64,000 nucleotides of DNA from an uncultured Bacilli bacterium (GCA_934148535.1 CAKPDF010000001.1:149515-213514); one strand, 5' to 3'; positions 33,057 through 43,140 are shown, numbered from the stretch's first letter. The notes: generated by a model not told the origin, from the letters alone. Program-made: numbers and translations.

Positions 33057-34040
33057 TTTTTTCAAATATTCTATTGCATCATTAAATGTTTTTATTGAAA
33101 CTATTTCTATATCATAGTTTTTTTCTTTTTTTACTTCTAATGCTTCTTCATAATTTCCTTCTGGAACTAATACTACATCCATTTTATTTTTAACTGCACC
33201 CATTAATTTGTATTTTATTCCATCTATTTTTCCTACATTACCTTCTAAATCTATTGTACCAGTTCCTGCTATATTTCTTCCTTTTACTATATCGTCATCT
33301 GCTATAACATTATAGATACTTAAGGCCATCATTAATCCACCAGACGAACCACTTTCACTTTTCTTAAACTTTATATTTATCTCTGGATCTAAATTATATT
33401 TATAATTTGTCATAATAACTATACCTATTATTTTTTGACCTTTTTCTTCAGACATTTTTACATTTATTTCTTTTTCTTTGTTATTTCTTTTAACTGTTAA
33501 TTTTATTGTATTCCCAACTTCTTGATTTGATATAATTTCTTTTATTTCACTAGTGCTATTTATTTCTTTATCATTTACTTTAGTTATTATATCACCTATT
33601 TTTATACCATTATCTTTAGTAGTTGCTATAACATAACTCATTTTATCCTTGACTTCAATATTTTTATTAGCAGATGTATATGCTACATATGTGGCATTGC
33701 TAATTGAATTATCTAACATTATTCTATTTCTTTCATATATTTCTTCCATATCTTCGTTATTTACTTGAACGTCACTCACTTTTTCTACTTTCCAATCTTT
33801 AAATAAATATGATAGTAAATATGTAGGTATTGTTGCTTCATATTCAGTTACGTATAACATATTTAAACTTCCATTTATTTTATTATTTCTATTTTCTGTA
33901 GTTATTCTATCACTTATGTCAATTGTACCTCCTGATACATCTATATAATATGGTAGTTTTATATTAAATAGCGCTACTATAATGATTAAAGATATTATGA
34001 ACCATATATCTTGTTTTATAAAATTAATTATTTTTTTCAT
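33054..34040 (-). CDS. SepM/YlbL-type PDZ domain-containing Lon-like membrane protease
   Basis: A 328-aa protein: N-terminal membrane anchor (WFIISLIIIVALFNIKLPYY), beta-rich region, PDZ domain (KIGDIITKVNDKEINSTSEI) and an S16 Lon-like proteolytic domain. The catalytic Ser is in SESGSSGGLMMAL and the Lys partner in IDGIKYKLMGA. In streptococci SepM trims a competence peptide; in Bacillus the family member is YlbL. It is divergent from ylbJ, and ylbJ/ylbL are also near neighbours in B. subtilis. AAGGTGAT precedes the ATG. Confidence 0.9.
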   Translation of the reverse strand: MKKIINFIKQDIWFIISLIIIVALFNIKLPYYIDVSGGTIDISDRITTENRNNKINGSLNMLYVTEYEATIPTYLLSYLFKDWKVEKVSDVQVNNEDMEEIYERNRIMLDNSISNATYVAYTSANKNIEVKDKMSYVIATTKDNGIKIGDIITKVNDKEINSTSEIKEIISNQEVGNTIKLTVKRNNKEKEINVKMSEEKGQKIIGIVIMTNYKYNLDPEINIKFKKSESGSSGGLMMALSIYNVIADDDIVKGRNIAGTGTIDLEGNVGKIDGIKYKLMGAVKNKMDVVLVPEGNYEEALEVKKEKNYDIEIVSIKTFNDAIEYLKK

Positions 34041-34103
34041 TGTATCACCTTCTTAATTATATTCTTAAAAAGTAGTTTTTTTCATATAATTAATTGTGAT
34101 AAT

Positions 34104-35036
34104 ATGAAAAAGAAACTTTTTAATTTATTTGTTATTTTATCTTGCACTTTTATAATAATTTATTGTATTATTTATAAATCATTAATATTTGAAACTATTT
34201 ATTTTTCTATGGAAACTTGGATTAAAAATATTGTACCTTCTTTATTTCCTTTTTTTATTATATCAGATATTTTAATTACATACAATGTGGAAAAATATAT
34301 TCCTTCTTTTATAATAAATTTTTTTAGTAAGTTATTTAATGTTAGTGATAAACTTGTTTCTATTTTCTTCTTGTCTATGATTTCTGGATTTCCTAGTAGC
34401 GCTAAAAATACTAGAAAATATTATGATTTAGGTTTGATTAGTTTAAAAGAAGCTAATCATATATTGTTGTTTTCTCATTTTTCTAACCCTTTATTTATCT
34501 TATCTACTGTTTCAGTTATGTTTTTTAATAATGAAAAATTAGGGTTACCAATATTAATTTCTCACTATTTAGGTAATATAATAATTGGAATTATTTTAAG
34601 AAATAAAGCTCCAAAACATAATAATTCTAATAATGAGATTAAAAATAAAAATATAAAATTTGGTTTAGTATTTTCTGAATCTATTATATCTGCAATAGAT
34701 ACATTACTATTAATTTTTGGAACATTAACTTGTTTTTTGATTATTTCTACTTGCATTATTGACTTTCTTAATATTAATTTAAAACTTAGTATTTTAATTA
34801 AGAGTATTTTAGAAATTACAATGGGATTAAAAAGTCTTTCTTTAGTTAATATATCCGATTTGTTAAAAATTGTTATTTCCTCTATGATTATTTCTTTTGG
34901 AGGATTATCAGTACATATGCAAATATTATCTCAAATAAGTGATACTGATATTTCTTATTCTGATTTTTTTATTGCTAGAGTTTTTCATTGTATTGTATCT
35001 GGAGTGATGTCTTTATTAATTTGTCTTATAATTTAA
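34104..35036 (+). CDS. ylbJ: YlbJ/SpoVV-like sporulation membrane protein
   Basis: A 310-aa membrane protein with about eight segments. Family blocks are WIKNIVPSLFPFFIISDIL, SGFPSSAKNTRKYYDLGLI, and LFSHFSNPLFILSTVSVMF, with GGLSVHMQ near the end. In B. subtilis YlbJ (SpoVV) is a sigma-E-controlled outer forespore membrane protein that carries dipicolinic acid. The start at MKKKLF (34104) is chosen because the upstream in-frame extension overlaps the sepM coding region. Its presence agrees with sigE and spoIIGA at 15-17 kb. Confidence 0.85.
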   Translation: MKKKLFNLFVILSCTFIIIYCIIYKSLIFETIYFSMETWIKNIVPSLFPFFIISDILITYNVEKYIPSFIINFFSKLFNVSDKLVSIFFLSMISGFPSSAKNTRKYYDLGLISLKEANHILLFSHFSNPLFILSTVSVMFFNNEKLGLPILISHYLGNIIIGIILRNKAPKHNNSNNEIKNKNIKFGLVFSESIISAIDTLLLIFGTLTCFLIISTCIIDFLNINLKLSILIKSILEITMGLKSLSLVNISDLLKIVISSMIISFGGLSVHMQILSQISDTDISYSDFFIARVFHCIVSGVMSLLICLII

Positions 35037-35058
35037 AAAAGATAGGTTTCCCTATCTT
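35033..35058 (-). terminator. Terminator of the 35065-35994 surface-protein gene
   Basis: Perfect arms AAGATAGG (35039-35046) and CCTATCTT (35051-35058); TTTTTT follows on the minus strand. Convergent with ylbJ. Confidence 0.8.
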
Positions 35059-35064
35059 AATAAT

Positions 35065-35994
35065 TTATGGTGATACTGTAGTTGTTGTTTCTGTGGTTGT
35101 TGTTTCTGTAGTTGTTGTAGTTTGAGATGTTACACCATCTTCATAATCTCCAGCTGCACCAATTACACCTGTTACACCTTTTCCATCTCCAGAAGTTGCT
35201 CTTATGTATCCTTTAAATGATTTCCCATTACCATCAATCTCTGTTTGGTCATCTCCGCTTTCTTCAATCCATAAAACAACAGTGTATGTTTTTCTTGGAC
35301 TTTCTTGAGTCAATGTTGGATGTATTAAACTTTCAAATGTCGCTTTTTGACTTTCTTCAATGTCAGTTCTAACTTCCATTTTTATTTCATCGTCTGGAGT
35401 AGTTGATATTTGCTTTGGCTCTGTAACTCTTGTTCTAGTAACAGTTTGTACTCCACTGGTATTTGTTGATGTTACATCAGTATATACAGCGAACCATAAA
35501 TTTTGAAATTTGTTATCAGTTACACCTAAATACATAGTTATTGTTTGTGGGTTAACATTATCATTTATTATAGTATATGAATATGTACTACATACAGCTG
35601 AACCTGAATCATCAATACAAGTTGAATTTGCTTGTTTCTTCTTTACTAAACATGTTTCAGGCTCATCTTGTTTATAAGTTACACATTCTTCTGGAACAAC
35701 ATATTTTATTTCCTTTTGCATTGCATAAGCATATTTTGCTATTTGTGCTGTAGTAGGAATCAAATCATAATTAGCACCTGTATCATCTGTTTCAATACCT
35801 AGTTTTAAGCTTGTTGATCCTGTTGTAATACTATTTTCTTCTGCTGTTCTAGTAGATGTTGTGAAATACGCATATGTTGCTCCAACTATTGCTATAATAA
35901 TTACTGCAAATGCTATCACAAAATAGAATAAACCTCTACCTTTCTTCTCATTATTTTTATCATTTTGTACTTGATTTATTTTTTCACTTTCCAT
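35065..35994 (-). CDS. TasA/camelysin-like surface protein, paralogue 1 (Thr-rich tail)
   Basis: 309 aa. A charged 20-residue start precedes the membrane segment FVIAFAVIIIAIVGATYAYF, whose end matches the SipW-type signal region (ATYAYFT, then SITTGSTSLKLGI). The body has the family cysteine pair C-x8-C (CIDDSGSAVC followed by STYSYTI) and the late block VLWIEESGDDQTE...FKGYI. It differs from its paralogues by a second cysteine group (PEECVTYKQDEPETC) and a Thr/Glu-rich tail (TTTTTETTTTE) that may be a glycosylated stalk. Own promoter (TTGATT-18-TATACT) and GGAGG site. Processing by a SipW peptidase is inferred; none is encoded in this window. Confidence 0.65.
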   Translation of the reverse strand: MESEKINQVQNDKNNEKKGRGLFYFVIAFAVIIIAIVGATYAYFTTSTRTAEENSITTGSTSLKLGIETDDTGANYDLIPTTAQIAKYAYAMQKEIKYVVPEECVTYKQDEPETCLVKKKQANSTCIDDSGSAVCSTYSYTIINDNVNPQTITMYLGVTDNKFQNLWFAVYTDVTSTNTSGVQTVTRTRVTEPKQISTTPDDEIKMEVRTDIEESQKATFESLIHPTLTQESPRKTYTVVLWIEESGDDQTEIDGNGKSFKGYIRATSGDGKGVTGVIGAAGDYEDGVTSQTTTTTETTTTETTTTVSP

Positions 35995-36085
35995 ACTTCG
36001 TTCCTCCTTTATTTATTATGTATTAAGTATAGCATATTTGACTAATAAAAATCAATACTTTTTATTAATTTATTTAAAATTAAAA

Positions 36086-36763
36086 TTATCCAGTATAGTT
36101 TCCTGTAATGGCTGCAGAAATTTTACCAGTTATTTTTCCACCACTTCCCGCAAAAAACGTTACATTTCCAAGAAAAGTTCCTATATCTGTTGCATTTTGT
36201 GATACTCCATTATCACTTAACCAAATCATTAAGTATAACTTTAATTCTTCTTTATCTTTTACACTAAAAGATGGACCTAACGGCATATCTTCTGTTGGTA
36301 TTACTTTTTTATAGTATATGGAATTATTACTTTCATCTTTGTCTATTTCAAGTATTTTTCCATTTTCATCAAATAACCTATAGCTTAAGTTTACAATATT
36401 TCCCATTTCTAAATTTATCATTCCTGTTACATAATCTAAATTTGAATTGTAATCATATATTTTTATTTCATAAATGTAACAAACTGCGGCATTATTTTTA
36501 TCTATACATGGAGTATTATTATATCCTGTATAAGCTTTCTCTGATAATTCATCTTTCATCGGAATTAAGGTTTTAACCCCATTATTTGGATCTGGATATT
36601 TTGGAGTTACCGCTAAATTTAACGAAAGACTTGCTGATGAGGTGTTGATAGAGTTTTTATCTGTAGTTGCTGATGAGGCAATGTATGCATATGTACTTCC
36701 TATGACTATTATTACTATTGTTGTACAGATAAGGATTGTATAAATTATTTTTGACTTATTCAT
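36086..36763 (-). CDS. TasA/camelysin-like surface protein, paralogue 2
   Basis: 225 aa. Membrane segment ILICTTIVIIVIGSTYAYIA, then the SipW-like STYAYIASSATTDKNSIN region. The cysteine pair is CIDKNNAAVC, followed by YIYEIKIYD. The C-terminal block is LMIWLSDNGVSQNATD, then FLGNVTFFAGSGGKITG. The body is predicted beta-rich. It is 12 bp upstream of... read after paralogue 3 (stop at 36775), so the two are probably co-transcribed. Function is inferred to be structural (fibre or matrix protein). Confidence 0.65.
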   Translation of the reverse strand: MNKSKIIYTILICTTIVIIVIGSTYAYIASSATTDKNSINTSSASLSLNLAVTPKYPDPNNGVKTLIPMKDELSEKAYTGYNNTPCIDKNNAAVCYIYEIKIYDYNSNLDYVTGMINLEMGNIVNLSYRLFDENGKILEIDKDESNNSIYYKKVIPTEDMPLGPSFSVKDKEELKLYLMIWLSDNGVSQNATDIGTFLGNVTFFAGSGGKITGKISAAITGNYTG

Positions 36764-36774
36764 TTTTACTCCTC

Positions 36775-37473
36775 CTAAAATACTGCTGTTATCTCATTTC
36801 CTTGAGAAGAAATAAAGATAGCTTGTCCAGAAAAGAAATGTTCTACGCCTTGCAAGTCGTCTTGTTTTTCATTTAAATTATGCAACCATATTAGCACATA
36901 ATATTCTTTCTTTTCTCCTGATTTTATTATATCATCTTCATTTTCTTGACTGCTTTCTACTAGTAATGCATTTTTATCATCACTTCTATTTAAATTATCA
37001 TCTTCATTTTTTACTATACCAGATTTTATATTATTAATATTAAATTCATCTTTACAATTATTACTATAACAGAATTCATCGCCATCATAATATATTCTCA
37101 TAAATCTCATTTCATCATCATTTACAGTATCTAGTTTTAAATATCCATCTAAGTACATTGCAGTATTACCGGTATTATTTACTGTGATTTTATAAATTTG
37201 ACATACAGCAAAGCCATTCATATCTTGACAATTATTTTCTAAAGCATAAGCAGCTTTTTCATCATCCATTGGTATCAATCCATAATGGTCGTTTGTTGAT
37301 ACTTTTTCTACTGATAGTCCAAATGAATAGTTTTTTGTTTCTCCTACTAATACTTTTTCGGCAGTTTTCTTAGCTGTAAAATAGGCATATGTTCCAGTTA
37401 TCACTATTACTATTAAAACAATACATATTAATGTAAAATATATCATTTTTCTTGTATTTATATCTTTATTCAT
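36775..37473 (-). CDS. TasA/camelysin-like surface protein, paralogue 3
   Basis: 232 aa. Signal/membrane region IVLIVIVITGTYAYFTAKKT. The cysteine pair is CQDMNGFAVC, followed by QIYKITVNNTG. An additional Cys pair CYSNNCKDE is present. The C-terminal block is LIWLHNLNEKQDD, then FFSGQAIFISSQGNEI. It is more acidic and more diverged than the others. Promoter TTGCAA-17-TAAAAT; ribosome site AAGGAG. It is first of a two-gene unit with paralogue 2. Confidence 0.65.
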   Translation of the reverse strand: MNKDINTRKMIYFTLICIVLIVIVITGTYAYFTAKKTAEKVLVGETKNYSFGLSVEKVSTNDHYGLIPMDDEKAAYALENNCQDMNGFAVCQIYKITVNNTGNTAMYLDGYLKLDTVNDDEMRFMRIYYDGDEFCYSNNCKDEFNINNIKSGIVKNEDDNLNRSDDKNALLVESSQENEDDIIKSGEKKEYYVLIWLHNLNEKQDDLQGVEHFFSGQAIFISSQGNEITAVF

Positions 37474-37541
37474 ATTTATATGCTCCTTTATTTTCTATTT
37501 ATATTTTATCAAAATATAATTGTTATTGCAATAGTTTTATA

Positions 37542-37568
37542 GCAAAAAAACGCAACCCTAAGGTTGCA
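37542..37568 (-). terminator. Terminator of surface-protein paralogue 4
   Basis: Arms GCAACC (37552-37557) and GGTTGC (37562-37567); GTTTTTTT follows on the minus strand. Confidence 0.85.
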
Positions 37569-37585
37569 TTTTATAATTAACTTAA

Positions 37586-38488
37586 TTATGCGTTGTTGTC
37601 TGTTGCAGGTCTTCTTGTTAATCCTTGGAATGTAGCAGAAACTTCGCCACCAGCAGCTGAATTGAATGATACAACTCCATTGAAGAAATTAGTTCCTTCT
37701 GTAGAATCTGCAGCTGGATTTTGGTTTGTTCCAGTTTCAGATAACCATACTACAAAATATAAATTTGCTTTTGAATTTGTAGCATCAGTATTTGGTTCAA
37801 GTCTTTGGTTGAACACTAATGCTGAATTTAAATCTCCAGTTCTTGTATAAGAACCATCAGTATGTCCACTCTTTCTCATGTAGTTAATATTGATAAAATC
37901 ATATTGGTTTCCTGAATATGAGTATTTAGCAGTAGTTCCTGTAGAATTTAAATCAACATCGCTTGTTCCTGAAGTTGTAATTGCTGTAAATGGATCAATT
38001 CCAGTTGCTCCATTTGCTAATGCTGGAGTTCCTGTTAAAGTGAAAGCTGTTTCATCTGTAGTAAATACTTGAGCCCATCTCATTGTTGTTTCAGTTTGAG
38101 CAGCAGTAGCAGCAAGTCCTCCGGTTAAATTAACATATCCATCAAGGAATAGACCAGCAGAACCATTATTTGCTAATTCTACTTTGTAGATTTGACATAC
38201 AGCAGCACCAGTGTCATCAACACATGCTCCTTTTGCACTAGTTACAGCAGCATTTAACATACCATCAGTCATTGGTATCATACCACCTTTAGTTTCATCA
38301 ACTGTAGTTACTTTAGTAACTTTTAAATCGAAACTAACTGAAGCAGCATTACCAGTGATTACATTTTCACCAGCTGTTGCTGATGCAGTGAAGTATGCAA
38401 ATGTTGCACCAATGATAGCAACTATTAGTGTTGCTACACCAATTACACCATAAAATATTCCCTTTCCGTTATTTTTTTCATTATTCAT
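37586..38488 (-). CDS. TasA/camelysin-like surface protein, paralogue 4 (Ala/Thr-rich)
   Basis: 300 aa. Signal region ATLIVAIIGATFAYFTASAT, then GENVITGNAASVSFDLKV. The cysteine pair is CVDDTGAAVC, followed by QIYKVELANNG. The C-terminal block is FVVWLSETGTNQNPA, then FFNGVVSFNSAAGGEVSATF. Codons here look more GC-rich than the neighbours (many GCA/ACA/GCT), as seen in highly expressed or structural proteins. Own promoter (TTGCTT-17-TATACT), AAGGAGG site and strong terminator suggest independent, high expression. It is the most regular member of the family. Confidence 0.7.
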   Translation of the reverse strand: MNNEKNNGKGIFYGVIGVATLIVAIIGATFAYFTASATAGENVITGNAASVSFDLKVTKVTTVDETKGGMIPMTDGMLNAAVTSAKGACVDDTGAAVCQIYKVELANNGSAGLFLDGYVNLTGGLAATAAQTETTMRWAQVFTTDETAFTLTGTPALANGATGIDPFTAITTSGTSDVDLNSTGTTAKYSYSGNQYDFININYMRKSGHTDGSYTRTGDLNSALVFNQRLEPNTDATNSKANLYFVVWLSETGTNQNPAADSTEGTNFFNGVVSFNSAAGGEVSATFQGLTRRPATDNNA

Positions 38489-38563
38489 TTTTATCTATCC
38501 TCCTTACAATAATAAGTATAGCAAAATAGTCTTTAAAAAGCAAGCACTTTTTTCTATATTTTT

Positions 38564-40465
38564 CTATATTTTTTTTAATATATTATTTTTGTATACAAAA
38601 TAATCAATAGTTAATATTATTGGTACAGAAAATACTATTGGTAAAATGTACCTAAAACTACCATTTACTGGAGATGCAAGACAAACTAACAATACTGATA
38701 ATAATGGCGCTAATGGAATTAAATATTTATATTGTTTTTTTCTAATTATATATAGAAAAGAAAAAATTAAAAACCAATCATAAAATGCTACATGATTAAA
38801 GAACCATAAAAATGGAAATGATGCTTGTATTTGATTTATTTGATGTGATATTTGTCTAGCATCTTTATATTTTTCTCTTGGAGTTATATTTATATAGGTA
38901 TTTGTTCCTACTCTGGCATCTACTGCTAAGGTAGCATATCTTTCTCCTACTTCTGGAAAGAAATATCCATAAGTGCTATTAATTAACGATTCTACATATA
39001 CTAATGGATATTTCTTTAAATACTTTAACCAAATTCCAAAAAAATCTTTTAATTCTTCTTTAGTTGCATCTTTGTTATAAGTATCTTTTATTGAATCTGC
39101 TAAATCAGGATTATAATTATTTTTCATAGCGTCATAGTTTAAAACTTTATTTATTATTTCTTCATCTTTAGATGATATTTTACTTGAATTATATTTCACA
39201 ACTCTTGCTACTTGCATGAATGGTACTGTCAATACTTCTTTTATACTGGCATCAGTTACATTTAATGATGGTAATAGTAATTTATCATACATTCCAAATA
39301 AAATTAAAGGTAATATTAATACTAGCAATATTTTTTTCCATTTTTTATTATATAATATCATTAAGAATGGAAATGATAAAATTATTGTAAAAAAGCCATT
39401 ATTTCTTAAAGTTAGCACTAATATCATTACAATTATTAATAATATAGTTTTTAACTTGCTTTTAAAAATACTATCATAATTTCTTACTATTTGTACTAAA
39501 AATATTACATATAGTAATGTAAATATTGCACTTGGGGTATCTTTTATTGCGGTTATTGCATGGGCTGCTATAGTTGGAGTTAGTCCTATAAAAAATATAC
39601 TAGACATTCTTATCCATAGTGGTACTTTATTTTTTTTCATATAGTGTAGCATATAACTAAATATTAATAATAATAGTCCTATTTGTAAAATCGTATATAT
39701 TAGAGCACCTAAGGTAAAATTTTTAAAATGGTTACCTAGTTTAAAGATTAACCCTAATACTACAGTGAATAATGGAGGATGATGTTTGTTTATATATACA
39801 TCTTGATTAATTAAGTTCATTGTTTTTATACTCCAAGATTCATCTCTGTGAAAAAATTGACTTAAACAGTCAAATGTATCTCCAGTGGATGCGCCTGGAT
39901 AATAGTTAATAACATATGGCATCCAGCATAGTAAAATGATTATTATTGCTATTACAATTTGATATTTATTTAGTATCTTTTCTATTTTTTGTTGCCTGAG
40001 ACTTTTTTTTTTGGTTTCTGGCTTTATTTTTATTGAAGTGATTTTTTTTATAATTGCATAGTATATTAAATAATAACCTATACTAAGTATTGCAAACTTT
40101 AAAACTTGAGCACCAGACTCTACAATTGTATTTAATGTATTATCTATCCTATAACTTTTTCCTATCAAAGTTATTGCAGTTAATATTATAGATATAGCGG
40201 CATTTATAAAACTTTTACTAGTTAATTTACTATTATCAAAATAGATATTGTAATATGCATAATATATAAAAACAAATAGAGTTACATATGCAACGTCAAA
40301 ATCTTTTAATGATAGCCATATTTCTGTTACAAACTGATATAATTTACTTTCTTGGGCATAAAATGCCATGTTAGGCTTACTCAAAGTTACTATAAATACT
40401 AGTGTTGATAAGGTTGCAAATATTAAAGTATACATTATTTTATTTATTTTTTCTAATTTCTTCAT
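38564..40465 (-). CDS. Multi-pass membrane protein, DUF6020-like (GT-C fold candidate)
   Basis: 633 aa with about fourteen hydrophobic segments. The central extracytoplasmic loop has NYYPGASTGDTFDCLSQFF and INKHHPPLFTVVLG, a pattern I associate with the DUF6020 membrane family; TAIKDTPSAIFTLLYV follows. The Asp-containing loop after an early helix and the HHPP motif are compatible with a polyprenol-sugar-dependent glycosyltransferase. It overlaps the upstream GT2 gene by 26 bp and is last in a three-gene operon. A role in glycosylating surface proteins or wall polymers is inferred from context. Confidence 0.65.
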   Translation of the reverse strand: MKKLEKINKIMYTLIFATLSTLVFIVTLSKPNMAFYAQESKLYQFVTEIWLSLKDFDVAYVTLFVFIYYAYYNIYFDNSKLTSKSFINAAISIILTAITLIGKSYRIDNTLNTIVESGAQVLKFAILSIGYYLIYYAIIKKITSIKIKPETKKKSLRQQKIEKILNKYQIVIAIIIILLCWMPYVINYYPGASTGDTFDCLSQFFHRDESWSIKTMNLINQDVYINKHHPPLFTVVLGLIFKLGNHFKNFTLGALIYTILQIGLLLLIFSYMLHYMKKNKVPLWIRMSSIFFIGLTPTIAAHAITAIKDTPSAIFTLLYVIFLVQIVRNYDSIFKSKLKTILLIIVMILVLTLRNNGFFTIILSFPFLMILYNKKWKKILLVLILPLILFGMYDKLLLPSLNVTDASIKEVLTVPFMQVARVVKYNSSKISSKDEEIINKVLNYDAMKNNYNPDLADSIKDTYNKDATKEELKDFFGIWLKYLKKYPLVYVESLINSTYGYFFPEVGERYATLAVDARVGTNTYINITPREKYKDARQISHQINQIQASFPFLWFFNHVAFYDWFLIFSFLYIIRKKQYKYLIPLAPLLSVLLVCLASPVNGSFRYILPIVFSVPIILTIDYFVYKNNILKKI

Positions 40466-41402
40466 TATTGTTCCTCCTTAATGTATTTAGGTATAATTCA
40501 AATAACTGTTTTTGTTTTTTTGCTATTACTTCTAAAATCATACCTGTTATAAATAATAAAAGCGCTATTACTAATGAAATCATTGATACTATAAGTGATG
40601 GGAATTTTGGTACTAGTCCAGTTTTAAAATATTCTATAAATACGGGCAATCCTAATATTAATGATGTTAGTAAAAAAATTATGGTACATGTATTAAAAAA
40701 TAATCTAGGTCTATATTCTTTAACCAGTTCTTCAATGGTTTTTATTACCATTATGCCATCTTTATATGTGTTTAGTTTGCTTACGCTTCCGATTGGTCTA
40801 TCTTTATATTCTACGGGGATTGTTTTTATTTTAAAATTTTTATCTATAGCATGAATAGTCATTTCTGTTTCTATTTCAAATTTCTTTGATAGTACTGGAT
40901 AACTTTTTACAAATTCATAGCTAAACGCTCTATAACCAGACATTATATCTTCTATATTTGATTTAAATAATTTGTTTATCAGTTTTCTAACTATGATATT
41001 ACCTACATTATGAAATGGTCTTTTATTTTCTTGAAAATATGTGCTTGATAGTCTGTCTCCTACTACCATATCATAATTATCATCTAACACTAACTTACAC
41101 ATTTTTTTTGCAGATGAAACTGGATAGGTATCATCTGCATCTACCATTAGGTAACAATCAGCTTCTATTTCTCTAAACATAGTTCTTACAACATTTCCTT
41201 TTCCTTGTCTTATTTCTTTTTTTACTATAGCACCTTCTTTTTTCGCTATTTTACTTGAATTATCTGTAGAATTATTGTCATACACATATATTTTAGCATT
41301 TGGTAGGACTTTTTTTAAATCTTTTACTACTTTTCCGATAGTCTTCTCCTCATTATAACATGGTATTATTACCGCTACGGATTTGCTTTTCATCTTCTCC
41401 AC
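40440..41402 (-). CDS. Family 2 glycosyltransferase, polyprenyl-phosphate sugar transferase type
   Basis: 320 aa. The N-terminal GT-A domain (VAVIIPCYNEEKTIGKVVKD, DNNSTDNSS, LMVDADDTYP with the DxD, and DIMSGYRAFS) is followed by two C-terminal membrane segments (IIFLLTSLILGLPVFI and LIVSMISLVIALLLFITGM). The layout is that of DPM1/GtrB-like enzymes that load a sugar onto undecaprenyl phosphate for use outside the membrane by GT-C enzymes. It overlaps both neighbours (13 bp and 26 bp), so the three genes form one translationally coupled unit. Confidence 0.88.
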   Translation of the reverse strand: MEKMKSKSVAVIIPCYNEEKTIGKVVKDLKKVLPNAKIYVYDNNSTDNSSKIAKKEGAIVKKEIRQGKGNVVRTMFREIEADCYLMVDADDTYPVSSAKKMCKLVLDDNYDMVVGDRLSSTYFQENKRPFHNVGNIIVRKLINKLFKSNIEDIMSGYRAFSYEFVKSYPVLSKKFEIETEMTIHAIDKNFKIKTIPVEYKDRPIGSVSKLNTYKDGIMVIKTIEELVKEYRPRLFFNTCTIIFLLTSLILGLPVFIEYFKTGLVPKFPSLIVSMISLVIALLLFITGMILEVIAKKQKQLFELYLNTLRRNNNEEIRKNK

Positions 41403-43039
41403 CCCACTAACTTATATATTACAAATATTAACGTTGCAACTCCTATAATATTTGATATTGTTTCTATTAAAGTATTTTTATGATATAGTTCATACTTTCC
41501 TTCTTTAATAATATCAGCTTCAAGCATTCCATACTTACTCATTGTTAGTTTTACTTTATTTCCATCTTTATCTTTCAAAATATAATCTAAATAATATATT
41601 CTTGGTATTTCTATCTTTGTTTTTTCTTTTAATTTTTTAACTTCAAATTTTAAATTTGGAAAACTACTGCTAATTATGCTTATCTTTGTATTATTATCAC
41701 TAACTATTTCCATCTTTCTTTTTTCAAGGTATGTAGTTCTAAAATATCTTGCATTGTTTGTTTTTAATGGCAAATATTCTTGCTGATATCCCATTGCTAG
41801 TTTCGATGATAATACATAATCTTCTGTATATTCTTCGTTACTATAATATTTTATATTATTTACCCCTTCTATTAATACTAAACATATTATCATGCTATAG
41901 ATTATTTTATTAAATATTTTTGGAATATTTATTTTTAAATCTGTTAATAAGCAGACAGGAGCATATAATGATATAAAAACTGACATGAATACTAGTAATC
42001 TCCAAGGAAATTGAAGCATTAAAAATATTTCTGGAATATTATTCCAAATTAATTTTGAACATACTAAATTTATTAATAAAATTATGTATAATAACATTGG
42101 TAATAATTTAGATTTATATTTTGTTTTATTTAATATTACTTGTATAGTTGTTATTAATGTTAATATTATTGTCATTATATTAAAATATGGCATTATATCA
42201 TCATATATTGGTTTTCCCATAAATAAATCTTTAAATGATATTGACCTATATACTAATGTTGCCCTGTTGGTAAAACTATCACTTAAAAATACTGTATACT
42301 CATTTAATAATTTATATTCTATTACTGTAGTTAAAAATGGTAGTGTTAATCCTATTACTATAATTGTACTTATAAATAATGATTTTATTTTTTCTTTACT
42401 AAAAAAATATTTATGATGATATAGTATAAATAGTGCTACAAAGATTGTACAAAATACCATACTTACTAGATGGCTATACATTCCAATTACATAACCTAAT
42501 ATAAAATATATATAAAATTTTTTATAATCATTATCTAATAGGTTATAAAGGCCTAAAAATATTAATGGCACTGCTAAAAACATAAAATTTTCTGCAAATG
42601 CATCTCTTATGTATATTTCACAGATATGATATGGTATTGTTATATATATTATTGAGGATAAAAATGCTATTTTTTTATTATTAAAGATCTTTTTAGATAA
42701 CACATATATTGTTATAGCTGATAAAAATGTTATTATAAAATATACTATTTTCATACTTGTATATATATCAAATATTTTATATAAATATGCTCCTAAAAGA
42801 TGTGGCAATTTAGGATAAAATAACCATGTTCCATAACCAAATGGATTACTTTTTAAAGATATGATATTGTTTCCGAGAATATTTTTAATATTTATTGTTT
42901 TTGATAATTCTATGATATTTGCAGTATGAAAAATAGTATCATGTCCATAATATCTAGGATTTATAAATAAATTTAAAAATATTATAAGTGTTACTAAAAA
43001 AATTAATATTATATATTTATGCTTTGTTATTTTCTTCAT
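41390..43039 (-). CDS. Multi-pass membrane protein, GT-C/PTPS-related family candidate
   Basis: 549 aa, about eleven membrane segments plus a C-terminal periplasmic-side beta domain (residues about 400-520). Its first loop has NPRYYGHDTIFHTANIIELS, and later YEIYIRDAFAENFMFLA-type motifs (read here as HICEIYIRDAFAENFM), which occur in the '6-pyruvoyl-tetrahydropterin synthase-related' membrane family. That name is historical; the fold is GT-C-like. It is first in the operon with a consensus promoter, and its stop overlaps the GT2 gene. Substrate unknown. Confidence 0.65.
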   Translation of the reverse strand: MKKITKHKYIILIFLVTLIIFLNLFINPRYYGHDTIFHTANIIELSKTINIKNILGNNIISLKSNPFGYGTWLFYPKLPHLLGAYLYKIFDIYTSMKIVYFIITFLSAITIYVLSKKIFNNKKIAFLSSIIYITIPYHICEIYIRDAFAENFMFLAVPLIFLGLYNLLDNDYKKFYIYFILGYVIGMYSHLVSMVFCTIFVALFILYHHKYFFSKEKIKSLFISTIIVIGLTLPFLTTVIEYKLLNEYTVFLSDSFTNRATLVYRSISFKDLFMGKPIYDDIMPYFNIMTIILTLITTIQVILNKTKYKSKLLPMLLYIILLINLVCSKLIWNNIPEIFLMLQFPWRLLVFMSVFISLYAPVCLLTDLKINIPKIFNKIIYSMIICLVLIEGVNNIKYYSNEEYTEDYVLSSKLAMGYQQEYLPLKTNNARYFRTTYLEKRKMEIVSDNNTKISIISSSFPNLKFEVKKLKEKTKIEIPRIYYLDYILKDKDGNKVKLTMSKYGMLEADIIKEGKYELYHKNTLIETISNIIGVATLIFVIYKLVGWRR

Positions 43040-43063
43040 ATCAACATCAACTTTCTTAGTTTA

Positions 43064-43092
43064 ATTATATTATGTATATTTTTCATTGTCAA
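43064..43092 (-). promoter_or_regulatory. Promoter of the three-gene glycosyltransferase operon
   Basis: Minus-strand TTGACA (43087-43092), 17 bp, TATAAT (43064-43069). Confidence 0.85.
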
Positions 43093-43112
43093 TTTCTTTA
43101 ATTATAAATTAA

Positions 43113-43140
43113 CAATAAAAAAAGAAGAAAATATCTTCTT
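43113..43140 (-). terminator. Terminator of surface-protein paralogue 5
   Basis: Arms AAGAAGA (43122-43128) and TCTTCTT (43134-43140); TTTTTTTATT follows on the minus strand. Confidence 0.75.
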